Assembly: GCF_036327415.1 (NCBI RefSeq)
Contig: NZ_CP123961.1
Span: 1,302,001-1,366,000, forward strand
Length of the DNA stretch: 64,000 bases
Origin: Bartonella grahamii subsp. shimonis
GTDB lineage: Bacteria; Pseudomonadota; Alphaproteobacteria; Rhizobiales; Rhizobiaceae
Direction: 5' to 3'
The notes under the pieces were generated by a model. The model was not told the DNA's origin, made no database searches, and saw only the letters and a list, made by a program, of their open reading frames with translations. Made by a program: the position numbers and the translations under genes. Positions 27,778 to 36,267 of this stretch are shown one piece after another. Position 1 is the stretch's first letter, and every line of letters starts with the position of its first letter.

Positions 27778-30700
27778 TTAAAACTGATAGCGTATGCCGC
27801 CTGAAAAGCTTGCACCACTTATACCCGTTTTCTGAAGCTTTTGTTGATAGCTTACATCACCATGAAGGGAGAAATTGTGAGACAGTTGCGCATTGATGCC
27901 AACGCCGCCTTCAATTGCAGGTCCCATAGGTTCAAGGTCAAAGTCTCTGCCAATATGAATGGTGCCATCATCACCAAAGGTTTTGATCAAGTTTACTTTT
28001 CCATAGAAAGACATAGAACGGCTGTTTTCAGTGGAAATGGTTTTGGTCAAACGCCCACCAACACGGATTAACCATTGAGAAGGATTTTTCATATCAACAG
28101 TAAAGTTATCAGCATCTTCAATGGTGTTAAACATCAAATGTTGATAGGCAATTTGTGCTTGTGGCTCAAATGTTAAACCTTCCATTCCGGTTGCAAATTC
28201 TTTGCCAACAGTGGTGGAGACACTCAACATTTTGGCATCATTCAACTTTGCGGTCTTTCCTCTGATGGCATTGGTGATATGCCCCTTTAGGATACCATAG
28301 GATAAGAGTGTATCAACGTAGAACCCACTGCTATGCTGTATGCTACCGTAGGCTGTAATGGCCCATTTATCCAGTGTGCTCTTGCCAGCATCTGCGATAT
28401 TTTTCGGGGTGAAAGACAGTTGTCCATAGGTGCCTACAAGACCGAAATGTGTCGTGGTATTTTGCCCTTCAATTGCTGCCAATGTAACACCAGCTTGTAG
28501 AGCCGCATAACGGATATCAGCGCCGTAACCGTATTTGAGAGGACCACGCTTGGAAGATAAGGTTCCTGTGTTTCCGTAAGTGTATAGGAAGAAACCAGTT
28601 TGTTTTTCCTCTTCTTTTCCTAAGACAGATGTTCTCATAGTGGCTAAAAGTGCATTTTGTTTAGCTATATCAGTTAATCCAGTATAGAAGAGAGCATTTG
28701 GCATGACCAAATAGCTTGCTGTTTGTGGTACAGGGGCAATGGCAGGGATATTTGTTTCTGGATCAGGAGTTGAACCAGAATTCGAGCCAAGAAGTTCGGG
28801 TTGCAAACGGAAATCCCAGAAGTTTTCGTTCTTTTCATCAAACAGGTTTTGCGCAATATCAGCTTTGCCTTGGCTTGAGTCTGGTCCATAGGCACGGAGT
28901 GTATACATATCCGGTAAGCCGCCTCTTGTGGTATAGCCATTTACAAGTTTGAAAGAGCTTTCTTCTGCTTTTCCAGAAACTTGAATGAGTGAAAGACCAC
29001 GGACATTGGCAGCTGCAGAGGTATTTGCTTCGATATTGTTCCCTTCTAAGCGCCCCGTAACATAAACTGATGTTGTTCCAGAGACATCCCCATTGATCAA
29101 AAGTCTATCGGTTTTTTGGTCATTTATTGCAGCACCATCACTCCATTGTGCGTTGAAGTAAATCTTCGCATCACCCGTTGCATTGTAGACTGATTTTGTG
29201 TCTGGTTTACCAGAACCTATATGCAATGTTTGGTAGTGCTGTTCTGTTGGTTTATCAAAAACAATGGAGCTGTTATTAAGACTAAGCACAGAAACATCAG
29301 AACGAGATCTTTTAGCAATATCAAGGAGATTGCTATTATCATCTTTTTCGTTTTTGCTGATTTTCAACGTCCATGTTGTGTCGTTTTTCAGATCAAAGTG
29401 TACATTTCTGTCTTTAGCAATATTCGCTCTGCCCTCTAGAATAGACTGATCAGCATTTAATGTAAAAGTGCCGTTGGAGATCGCCTTAACATCTTTACCA
29501 TCCCACAAATCTTTATCTTTCCATGACGTTTTGTCCCAAAAAATACCATCTCCTAACAACACGTCAGCATGGATTTCTGATTTTTTAAGATTGACTGTGC
29601 CAATTGATGGAGCAGCAGCATCTTCGATGCTCTTTTCAGCAAAAGCTCCAACGAGAATTCCAGTACCATTTTCAGCATGAAGCTCTGCACTGGTTAGATT
29701 GATTTCATTGCCATGATATTTTTGTGAATTATGCCAGCTATTTGGATCCTTATCAGAGAAAGTTGCGAATTGTAAACCGGCAACTTCTGCTGCTGCAGAG
29801 ACATCCGTTAGATCAATATGGCCGCCATTTATTACAACCATTGCAACTTTTTTTGCTTCTATTTCATTTTTCTTCCCATTCTGAAGAGCATCGGATTGGG
29901 TATCTAGACTTTTAGAATTAGCATCAATAGCGCCATTAACCATCTTAATTGTGCTACCCTCAACAGCAAAAAGACCAATACCAACATTTTGAATGGTTGT
30001 TTTGCCATTTAATTCAACTATACTATCAGCCTCCCAAGTGTTTACACCAATGGTTTCTTTTTCGGATTCACCACCGATTATTGTTAAATCTCCGCTAATG
30101 ATTTTACTCCCACCATCTGCATAAAGACCTTCATCAAAATTTTGAATGGTTGTTTTGCCCGTTAACGTAATTTCACTACCAGAGTCCTCTGTCCATACAC
30201 CAGAGCGGATTTTGTCGGGGTCTTGATCACTTGTTTCACCACCGACTACGGTTAAATTTTCACTGGTAATTTTACCACCACCAACTGCTCCAAGACCGTT
30301 CCAAGTATTGTTAATCGTTGTATTGCCATGCAATTCAATTCTGCTATCAGGACCAATTGCAAATGCACCGGTTCCTTTGCCATCTGTTGTTAGATCAATA
30401 TTCGTGGCGTCAATCTGTCCACCTTTTTCTGCAAATAATGCAGTTTGTGTATTCCCTATTGTTGTTACTTTTCCTCCTGCCATTGTGATCTTAGATCCTG
30501 AACCCTCAGCACGGAGTGCATTACCATTAGATGATGCGACTGTAACATTGTTGTTTAAAGTAATGATGCTACCTTCTTTAGCATATACTCCATCATTTTT
30601 CCCATCGAATGATCCTCCAGAGACTGTTATTGTGGAGTGATCATTCGCAAATATACCCGTATTTGCATTCGTGACGGTTACATTGTTTAAATTCACATTG

Positions 30701-31788
30701 CTTTTTTCGGCATTTATTCCTTTATCCATCAAGGGATTATTTTTACCGCTCGATATCTTTACATTTTCCAGCGTGTTTTTGTTTTCATCACTTCCGCTAG
30801 CTTTGAAAAGAGCACCTATTTGAGAAGCAGCAATAGAACCACCGGTCATCCTGGCTATAGCTCCATTTTGTACATCAAGGCCGTTTGTAACTTTTTCAAT
30901 GGTTGTTTTGCCTTTTAATGTAATGACGCTGTTAGCGCCATCGGCTTTTGCGCCAGTTCCTTTGCCATCTGTTGTTGTTAAAGCAACATCCGTGACATCG
31001 ATCTGTCCACCTTTTTCTGCAAATAATGCATTTTGTTTTCCACTGACAGTTCCTCCCGTCTTTGTGATGTTGGCTCCTGAACCTTCTGCATGAAGTCCAT
31101 CGCTATCAGATGATGCGACTGTAACATTGTTGTTTAAAGTAATGATGCTACCTTCTTTAGCATATACTCCATCATTTTTCCCATCGAATGATCCTCCAGA
31201 GACTGTTATTGTGGAGTGATCATTCGCAAATATACCCGTATTTGCATTCGTGACGGTTACATTGTTTAAATTCACATTGCTTTTTTCGGCATTTATTCCT
31301 AAGGATAGTGGATTATTATCGTTATCACTCGATATTACCACATCTTCCAGCTTGTTTTTTTTACTTTTACTGTCAGAGAAGGAAGCACCAATGCCAGATA
31401 AGGAGGCACCAATTCCAGAAGCTGTAATCGTTCCCTTAGTCATTTTAAGTGTAGCACCATCCTTCGCCTCAAGGCCTAAGAAAATGCCAGAACCAATGCC
31501 TTTAATGGTTGTGCCATCCAGTAACTCAATTGCACTGTTAGCACCTTCTGCTGTTACAGCATAGACGTTGTTTATGCTTTGGTTTATATCTTTATTCGTA
31601 ACAATGGTTAAATGTTTTCCAATGATTTTTCCGCCATCTTTTGCATGAATAGTTTCATAAGTTTTATCGGATACTGATACGGTTTTTCCCTCAGAAACTT
31701 CGAGGGTTTCAGCATGTGCACTGGACTGGATGTTGAACAGGATAACAGTGGCTGCAGCCGTGCATGATAAAAGGAATGTTTTATACAC
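27778..31788 (-). CDS. Autotransporter adhesin-type outer-membrane protein
   Basis: Type V secretion protein of about 1336 residues. It has a signal peptide (FLLSCTAAATVILFNIQSSAHA), then a long passenger of pectin-lyase/pertactin-like beta-helix repeats built from GxxITL-, NTGIFA- and GGKI-type rungs (residues ~30-940). A linker rich in Pro (about 1030) follows, then a C-terminal beta-barrel (~1060-1336) ending GGIRYQF with the terminal Phe typical of barrel assembly. The frame opens at a TTG (31815), but GTG 31788 is preceded by AAGGAG at good spacing and gives a cleaner signal peptide. The passenger contains a 192-bp exact internal duplication. It probably mediates host contact, as such proteins do in Bartonella; the passenger is not recognised as a specific named factor. 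Confidence 0.9.
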   Translation of the reverse strand: MYKTFLLSCTAAATVILFNIQSSAHAETLEVSEGKTVSVSDKTYETIHAKDGGKIIGKHLTIVTNKDINQSINNVYAVTAEGANSAIELLDGTTIKGIGSGIFLGLEAKDGATLKMTKGTITASGIGASLSGIGASFSDSKSKKNKLEDVVISSDNDNNPLSLGINAEKSNVNLNNVTVTNANTGIFANDHSTITVSGGSFDGKNDGVYAKEGSIITLNNNVTVASSDSDGLHAEGSGANITKTGGTVSGKQNALFAEKGGQIDVTDVALTTTDGKGTGAKADGANSVITLKGKTTIEKVTNGLDVQNGAIARMTGGSIAASQIGALFKASGSDENKNTLENVKISSGKNNPLMDKGINAEKSNVNLNNVTVTNANTGIFANDHSTITVSGGSFDGKNDGVYAKEGSIITLNNNVTVASSNGNALRAEGSGSKITMAGGKVTTIGNTQTALFAEKGGQIDATNIDLTTDGKGTGAFAIGPDSRIELHGNTTINNTWNGLGAVGGGKITSENLTVVGGETSDQDPDKIRSGVWTEDSGSEITLTGKTTIQNFDEGLYADGGSKIISGDLTIIGGESEKETIGVNTWEADSIVELNGKTTIQNVGIGLFAVEGSTIKMVNGAIDANSKSLDTQSDALQNGKKNEIEAKKVAMVVINGGHIDLTDVSAAAEVAGLQFATFSDKDPNSWHNSQKYHGNEINLTSAELHAENGTGILVGAFAEKSIEDAAAPSIGTVNLKKSEIHADVLLGDGIFWDKTSWKDKDLWDGKDVKAISNGTFTLNADQSILEGRANIAKDRNVHFDLKNDTTWTLKISKNEKDDNSNLLDIAKRSRSDVSVLSLNNSSIVFDKPTEQHYQTLHIGSGKPDTKSVYNATGDAKIYFNAQWSDGAAINDQKTDRLLINGDVSGTTSVYVTGRLEGNNIEANTSAAANVRGLSLIQVSGKAEESSFKLVNGYTTRGGLPDMYTLRAYGPDSSQGKADIAQNLFDEKNENFWDFRLQPELLGSNSGSTPDPETNIPAIAPVPQTASYLVMPNALFYTGLTDIAKQNALLATMRTSVLGKEEEKQTGFFLYTYGNTGTLSSKRGPLKYGYGADIRYAALQAGVTLAAIEGQNTTTHFGLVGTYGQLSFTPKNIADAGKSTLDKWAITAYGSIQHSSGFYVDTLLSYGILKGHITNAIRGKTAKLNDAKMLSVSTTVGKEFATGMEGLTFEPQAQIAYQHLMFNTIEDADNFTVDMKNPSQWLIRVGGRLTKTISTENSRSMSFYGKVNLIKTFGDDGTIHIGRDFDLEPMGPAIEGGVGINAQLSHNFSLHGDVSYQQKLQKTGISGASFSGGIRYQF
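30530..30721. repeat. 192-bp exact direct repeat in the autotransporter, copy A
   Basis: Identical, as far as I can follow by eye, to 31109-31300 (offset 579 bp = 193 codons, so in frame). It codes the rung block from INAEKSNVNLNN to NNVTVASS. It reflects a recent in-frame duplication or gene conversion within the passenger. Confidence 0.85.
31109..31300. repeat. 192-bp exact direct repeat in the autotransporter, copy B
   Basis: Partner of the repeat at 30530. The flanking passenger sequences differ more, so identity is confined to this block; recombination between the copies would delete or add 193 codons without shifting the frame. Confidence 0.85.
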
Positions 31789-32156
31789 TAGTATTCTCCT
31801 TATGAGAGCCCCCAAATATTCATTTCCCCGAAAACTTCATAAAAAGAAGTGAAAATGGATAGTTGTTATTAATTTTGATAATTGTCTTTGTTTGGTAAGA
31901 TATTTTTGGTTTTTTGTCAAAATAAAAAATAACTGATATTAAAATTTTATGAATTTATATTTAACACACAATGTGCTTATAATTATTTATATTATATAAA
32001 TTTAAATATTATAATACTCACATAATTTATATTATTTTTATAAAGTAATGATAATGTTTTGTGTGATATTTATTCAGTTTTATATTTATCAAAGTAAGTA
32101 ATAACAGTAATACTCAACACTGTTTCTAGCACTTTTTATTATTTCTACCTTTCAGC
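31789..32156. promoter_or_regulatory. Upstream region of the autotransporter gene, AT-rich
   Basis: About 370 bp of very AT-rich DNA before the minus-strand autotransporter; it must contain its promoter. I could not assign single -35/-10 boxes among many AT-rich candidates. The composition changes sharply near 32157, where phage sequence begins mid-gene; this is a recombination junction. Confidence 0.4.
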
Positions 32157-32488
32157 AATGATATTCTCATTGCCAAGCTTTGTGAGGCTTTATTGACTCA
32201 TGAAGCCATGGAAGGAATAGCTGTACTTTTAGCCGATATGTCCCATGAAACGGTTGAACTGATTAATCGTCTTGATGTTGTTGACATTATGGCTGTGTTT
32301 AAGGCTTTTTTTGCTTTTTTTACGCAACGCCAATCCTCTCTGCCGGACAATTTGGAGCAGAGCTAGCCCTTTATTATCACTGGGCGCCTTCAGAAATTAA
32401 CCAGATGGATTGGCTGGATGTGATTGCCTATCGAGAAGAACTCGCACGCCTTAAAGCCCAAGAATATGAAAGCCAAATGTTAGGATAA
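32157..32488 (+). pseudogene. P2-type tail assembly chaperone E/E', 5'-truncated
   Basis: The 0-frame product (NDILIAKLCEALLTHEAMEG...DIMAVFKAFFAFF, stop at 32364-32366) is the C-terminal part of a P2 gpE-like tail chaperone with no start codon. A -1 shift on either of two T TTT TTT heptamers (32306-32312, 32315-32321) joins it to an open frame. That frame continues to 32488 and ends with a GpE'-like domain (LALYYHWAPSEINQMDWLDVIAYREELARLK). In P2 and lambda such -1 frameshifts make the long chaperone needed for tail length assembly. The tape measure gene follows 9 nt later, as expected. The missing 5' end makes it non-functional here. What is seen: frames and slippery sites; frameshifting itself is inferred. 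Confidence 0.7.
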
Positions 32489-32497
32489 GATGCGATC

Positions 32498-34834
32498 ATG
32501 GATGTTTCCCTTGTTGTGCGTTTTGTGAATCATCTGCAAGAGGGGATAGCTTCTGCCAAGCGCGATCTTGCAGCCTTTAGCCTCGATATTGCGCATTTCC
32601 AAAACAAGACAAGGCAGCACTTTAAAGGGTGGTTTGACCCTGAGCACTTGAAAGAATCCACAGAAAAAGCGCAAAATGCTTTTATCCAAGCGCGTGGACG
32701 CATGGTGGGTGCCATTGCGCAAACAGCAACCTTAATAGCGCCGCTCTATAAAGCCATGCAATTTGATCAATCAATGAAAGGCTTGGAAAAGGTTCTCGAT
32801 GCTCCTCTTCATCGCTTAAAGGAATTGCGCCGCTTTGCTTTGGAAACCTCCACCAAGATTCCGCTAGCGGCGCGTGAAGTCTTGGAATTGATGACTAGTG
32901 CCAGCCAAGCAGGGATTGGTGAACAAGATCTCGAGGCTTTTAGTGTTTATGCTGCCAAAGCAGCTGTCGCCTTTGATATGACGGGGGACCAGATTGGGGA
33001 GCGTTTTGCCAAATTGCGCAATGTCTTTAAGCTTAATCAGGCAGGGATTGAAGATTTAGGTGATGCCATCAATCATCTCTCCAACCACATGGCGGCAAAA
33101 GCCAGTGAAGTTTCTGACTTTACCAATCGCGCCACCGGTGCTGCCACCATGTTTAAACTGACAGCCCGTGAAACGGCAGCTTTTGGTACGGCGATGATTT
33201 CTGCTGGGATTGTTCCCGAAAGTGCCGCGCGTGGTTTTAATGCGATGAGTGCGCGCATACAGGCAGGGGGTAAACATATTGAAGAGGCTTTTACCAATAT
33301 TGGTCTCTCTCGCCAAAAATTTATGGAAGATTTGGATAAAGATGCCACCGGCACCTTGGTGCGCTTTTTTAATGTGTTGGGTAAATCCGAACAGGGGATG
33401 CGTTCGCTGATTGCCATTGCTGGACGAGATTTTACCGGTGATTTTGCCAAATTGGTGGGTAACCCCGAACTGTTAGGGCAAGCTTTAGATTATGTTGAAG
33501 ACCCACAAGTCTTTAAAGGCTCTGTAGAGCAAGAGGCAGACAAACAAGCAACCGGCGCCATGCGGCAGTTTGAACTTTTGCAAAACCGTATCGTGGCTTT
33601 GGGCATTACCATTGGTGAAGTGCTTCTGCCTCCTGTCAACAGTTTAATGGAAACTGTTGGCAATTTTACCAATGTTCTTATGGCATGGGCAAATGAACAC
33701 CCTGTTTTAACCGGTGTGATCATCAAAACCATTGCCGCCCTGATGGCTTTTAACATCGCTTTGCGGGTTGTACGTTTTACTTTTGCCGGAACCCGCCTTG
33801 GGATCCTGCAATTGATTGCCTCTTTTATCAAGCTTGGGTCTCTTAGCCGCATGCTGAAGGCAAGTTGGCGAGGACTCTTGACTTCAGGACGCTCTCTGGG
33901 CTTGCTTACCGCGGGTCTTGGGGCAAGTTCACTTCGACTCTTACGCCCCATGACCTTGTTGGTGGGCGCTTTGCGGGGGATTGCTGTCTCAGGGACGGTA
34001 TTTGCTAGCACCTTTGGTTGGGTAGGAACAGTGATCGAAGTGGTTGGAGCTGCTATTGCCTCTGTTGCGGGGGCTATTTTTACCCCAATAGGAGCTGCGG
34101 TTGCTGCTGTTGTGGCGGTGATCATGGCTGCTGGTTTTGTTTTGTGGAAATATTGGGATCGTTTCTCTTCTTTTGTTAAAGGCTTTGCACGGGGGATAGC
34201 ACATGCTTTTGGTCGTGCTTTTGAGGCTGTCATGCGCTTTTTTGGTGCTGATACCACCACCATCACCAAATGGAAAAATATCATTGCTGCTGCTTTTGAT
34301 TTCTCTCAAACTTGGCAAAAGTTTAAACAAGGGCTTGGCGCTGTTGTTCAAAGCTTTGAAGGTTTGTGGGAGGGCGTTAAGCAAAGCCTTTCCAACTTTT
34401 GGGGCTGGTTGGGAAGCTTTTTTGTCCGGGAAAAGCTCTCGGAGGGTGCCAAGGCAAGTATGGAACAAGCAGGGGAAGATTTAGCGAGTTGGATTGTCGA
34501 TGGTTTTATGGGCACCATCTCACAATTGACAGATTTTTGTAAATCTTTGCCAAGCCGCATTAAGGGGTGGTTTGGGTCCATTAATTTAAGAGAGTTTTTG
34601 CCAAGTTTTTTAGGAGGCACAACAGCCATTCAACCGATTGCACAATTTGCGGGGGCGGGGCATGCAAATTACTCTGTGAGAGAGCAAAGAGGCAAAGAGC
34701 GCTCCCCCACCACGCACACTCAAAATGTCACAGTGCATGTCAATGGCGCCCGTGATCCTGTTGCCACTGATCAAACGGTTGCCCACGCCATTCAACGGGC
34801 ACGCGCCAATGCCCTGCATGGGGGAACAGAATGA
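32498..34834 (+). CDS. Phage tail tape measure protein (P2 gpT type)
   Basis: The 778-residue protein sets tail length and is threaded in the tail tube. It has the TP901-type N-terminal domain (ALETSTKIPLAAREVLELMTSASQAGIG..., then AGIVPESAARGFNAMSARIQAGGK) and hydrophobic Ala/Gly-rich segments in the middle (about residues 420-560). The C-terminus contains THTQNVTVHVNGARDPVATDQTV. It lies in the P2 order E/E'-T-U-X-D. The last ~115 bp of this gene are the first unit of a five-unit tandem repeat that continues downstream. Relatively short for a tape measure, as expected for a short-tailed myo-like particle. Probably part of a defective tail module because the preceding gene is truncated and no head or baseplate genes are present. 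Confidence 0.88.
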   Translation: MDVSLVVRFVNHLQEGIASAKRDLAAFSLDIAHFQNKTRQHFKGWFDPEHLKESTEKAQNAFIQARGRMVGAIAQTATLIAPLYKAMQFDQSMKGLEKVLDAPLHRLKELRRFALETSTKIPLAAREVLELMTSASQAGIGEQDLEAFSVYAAKAAVAFDMTGDQIGERFAKLRNVFKLNQAGIEDLGDAINHLSNHMAAKASEVSDFTNRATGAATMFKLTARETAAFGTAMISAGIVPESAARGFNAMSARIQAGGKHIEEAFTNIGLSRQKFMEDLDKDATGTLVRFFNVLGKSEQGMRSLIAIAGRDFTGDFAKLVGNPELLGQALDYVEDPQVFKGSVEQEADKQATGAMRQFELLQNRIVALGITIGEVLLPPVNSLMETVGNFTNVLMAWANEHPVLTGVIIKTIAALMAFNIALRVVRFTFAGTRLGILQLIASFIKLGSLSRMLKASWRGLLTSGRSLGLLTAGLGASSLRLLRPMTLLVGALRGIAVSGTVFASTFGWVGTVIEVVGAAIASVAGAIFTPIGAAVAAVVAVIMAAGFVLWKYWDRFSSFVKGFARGIAHAFGRAFEAVMRFFGADTTTITKWKNIIAAAFDFSQTWQKFKQGLGAVVQSFEGLWEGVKQSLSNFWGWLGSFFVREKLSEGAKASMEQAGEDLASWIVDGFMGTISQLTDFCKSLPSRIKGWFGSINLREFLPSFLGGTTAIQPIAQFAGAGHANYSVREQRGKERSPTTHTQNVTVHVNGARDPVATDQTVAHAIQRARANALHGGTE

Positions 34835-35425
34835 GGGGAGGGACACACAAACTTATGTATCGCACTCAAAATGTCACAGTGCATGTCAATGGTGCGCGTG
34901 ATCCTGTTGCCACTGATCAAACGGTTGCCCACGCCATTCAACGGGCACGCGCCAATGCCTTGCATGGGGGAACAGAATGAAGGGGGACACACAAACTTAT
35001 GTATCGCACTCAAAATGTCACAGTGCATGTCAATGGCGCGCGTGATCCTGTTGCCACTGATCAAACGGTTGCCCACGCCATTCAACGGGCACGCGCCAAT
35101 GCCTTGCATGGGGGAACAGAATGAGGGGAGGGACACACAAACTTATGTATCGCACTCAAAATGTCATGGTGCATGTCAATGGTGCGCGTGATCCTGTTGC
35201 CACTGATCAAACGGTTGCCCACGTCATTCAACGGGCACGCGCCAATGTTCTGCATGGGGAACAGAATGAGGGGGGAGACACAAACTTATGTATCGCACTC
35301 AAAATGTCACGGTGCATGTCAATGGCGCGCGTGACCCTGTTGCTGCCGGTCAAACGGTTGCTTACGCCATTCAACGGGCACGCGCCAATGTTCTGCATGG
35401 GGAACAGAATGAGGGGGGGAAGGCA
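34718..35425 (+). repeat. Five tandem ~145-bp copies of the tape-measure 3' end
   Basis: Units begin (ACTCAAAATGTCA) at 34718, 34864, 35008, 35154 and 35297, with spacings 146, 144, 146 and 143 bp. Each codes the final ~38 residues of gpT (TQNVTVHVNGARDP...RARANALHG). Units 2 and 3 form complete 41-residue mini-ORFs (34855-34980 and 34999-35124), each starting MYRTQNVTVHVNG. In unit 2 this is preceded by GAGGGGAGGGA as a possible ribosome site; before unit 3 the purine run is AGGGGGACAC. Unit 4 (start 35145) loses one G and runs into another frame. The repeats are out of frame with the tape measure, so they do not lengthen it as written. Confidence 0.9.
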
Positions 35426-35524
35426 ATGAGGGGAGAGGCATAATGGTGTAGGAGAGAGGCAATGATAAGTTTTGAAAGAGACAACAGGCTGGAAGGGATA
35501 CAATAATGGGAGGGGAGGGAGCTT

Positions 35525-36016
35525 ATGAGAGATCCTTTGATGATGTTAGGTCCGCATCAATTTTATGTGGATTGGCTGAATTTCCAATCCTTTGAAGAAG
35601 AGTTTTCTGCCTCATGGGTTTGTATGGAGCGTTTTGGCAGGTCTCCCAGTTTGCAATTTACCGGCTATGGCAATGATCCCAAAACCATTCATGGCGTTTG
35701 GTTTCCAGAAGAATTTGGTGATCGGGTAGCCATTGATGCCATCACCACAACGATCAAAAGAGCAAAGCCGGTCCAGATGCTTCGTTGGATCAATGATACC
35801 ACCTATAGTGTCCTTCTCCATGGACCCGTGGTGATCACCAGTATCACGAAAGACCACGACTATATCAGTCGCTCTGGTCACTCACAGCGCATCCGCTATT
35901 CCATTACGCTCTTGCCCTTTTTTAATGGCGGAAAACCACAAGGACAAACCCAAGAGGGGCAATATCAAGTGGGGCAATATCAAGTGGGGCAATATCAAGT
36001 GGGGCAAATTCCATGA
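35525..36016 (+). CDS. Phage tail protein, P2 gpU type
   Basis: 163-residue tail terminator/completion protein of the P2 gpU family: MLGPHQFYVDWLNFQSFEEEFSASW at the start, then FTGYGNDPKTIHGVWFPEEFG and RWINDTTYSVLLHGPVVITSI. It has an odd C-terminal tail of three GQYQV repeats (a 15-bp DNA repeat at about 35956-36007), which is not part of the family fold. It overlaps gpX by 4 nt (ATGA). Ribosome site GGAGGGAG. Confidence 0.88.
   Translation: MRDPLMMLGPHQFYVDWLNFQSFEEEFSASWVCMERFGRSPSLQFTGYGNDPKTIHGVWFPEEFGDRVAIDAITTTIKRAKPVQMLRWINDTTYSVLLHGPVVITSITKDHDYISRSGHSQRIRYSITLLPFFNGGKPQGQTQEGQYQVGQYQVGQYQVGQIP
35956..36007 (+). repeat. 15-bp tandem repeat in the gpU 3' end
   Basis: Three and a half units of GGGGCAATATCAAGT, in frame, coding GQYQV repeats at the gpU C-terminus. 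Unit number could vary by slippage without shifting the frame. Confidence 0.85.
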
Positions 36017-36267
36017 AGATACCAGCAAAGCGTGTTGTTGTAGAGCTAGAGGACATGAGTCTCGATCTCATCTGCTTTCACCATGCTATGGTTGTGTTAG
36101 GGGACCGGAGGCAGGCTGGTTTACTCAAAGGCTATTTAGAAGCCACATTGGAAGCCAATCCAGAGATTGCCAAATATGGTGTTCTTTTACCGCGAGGCTT
36201 AAAAGTCTTTTTACCTGAATTTGTGTTGTCTAATCCCCAAAGCACGGTGACACGGCTATGGGATTAA
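36013..36267 (+). CDS. Phage tail protein X (P2 gpX type)
   Basis: 84-residue tail protein of the P2 gpX family. It has LysM-like features: LDLICFHHAMVVLGDRRQAGLLKGYLEATLEANPEIAKYGVLLPRGLKVFLPEF is the typical pattern (LDxxcwrhyG...vexvLeaNPgLa..gp.LPaGtvI.lP). It overlaps gpU by 4 nt and gpD by 10 nt, a compact late-operon arrangement. Confidence 0.87.
   Translation: MKIPAKRVVVELEDMSLDLICFHHAMVVLGDRRQAGLLKGYLEATLEANPEIAKYGVLLPRGLKVFLPEFVLSNPQSTVTRLWD

Noticed and set aside
33490..34284. 264-codon minus-strand ORF within the tape-measure gene
   Set aside because: Antisense of an Ala/Gly-rich coding region with good sense-strand homology; no ribosome site.
34792..35136. Minus-strand ORF made of repeated blocks across the tape-measure repeats
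   Set aside because: It is the antisense of the coding repeats; repetition is inherited from the sense strand.
34718..35425. Regular repeats that could suggest a CRISPR array
   Set aside because: Units are ~145 bp, contiguous, and code the tape-measure C-terminus; there are no short repeats with unique spacers. No CRISPR array or cas genes seen in the window.
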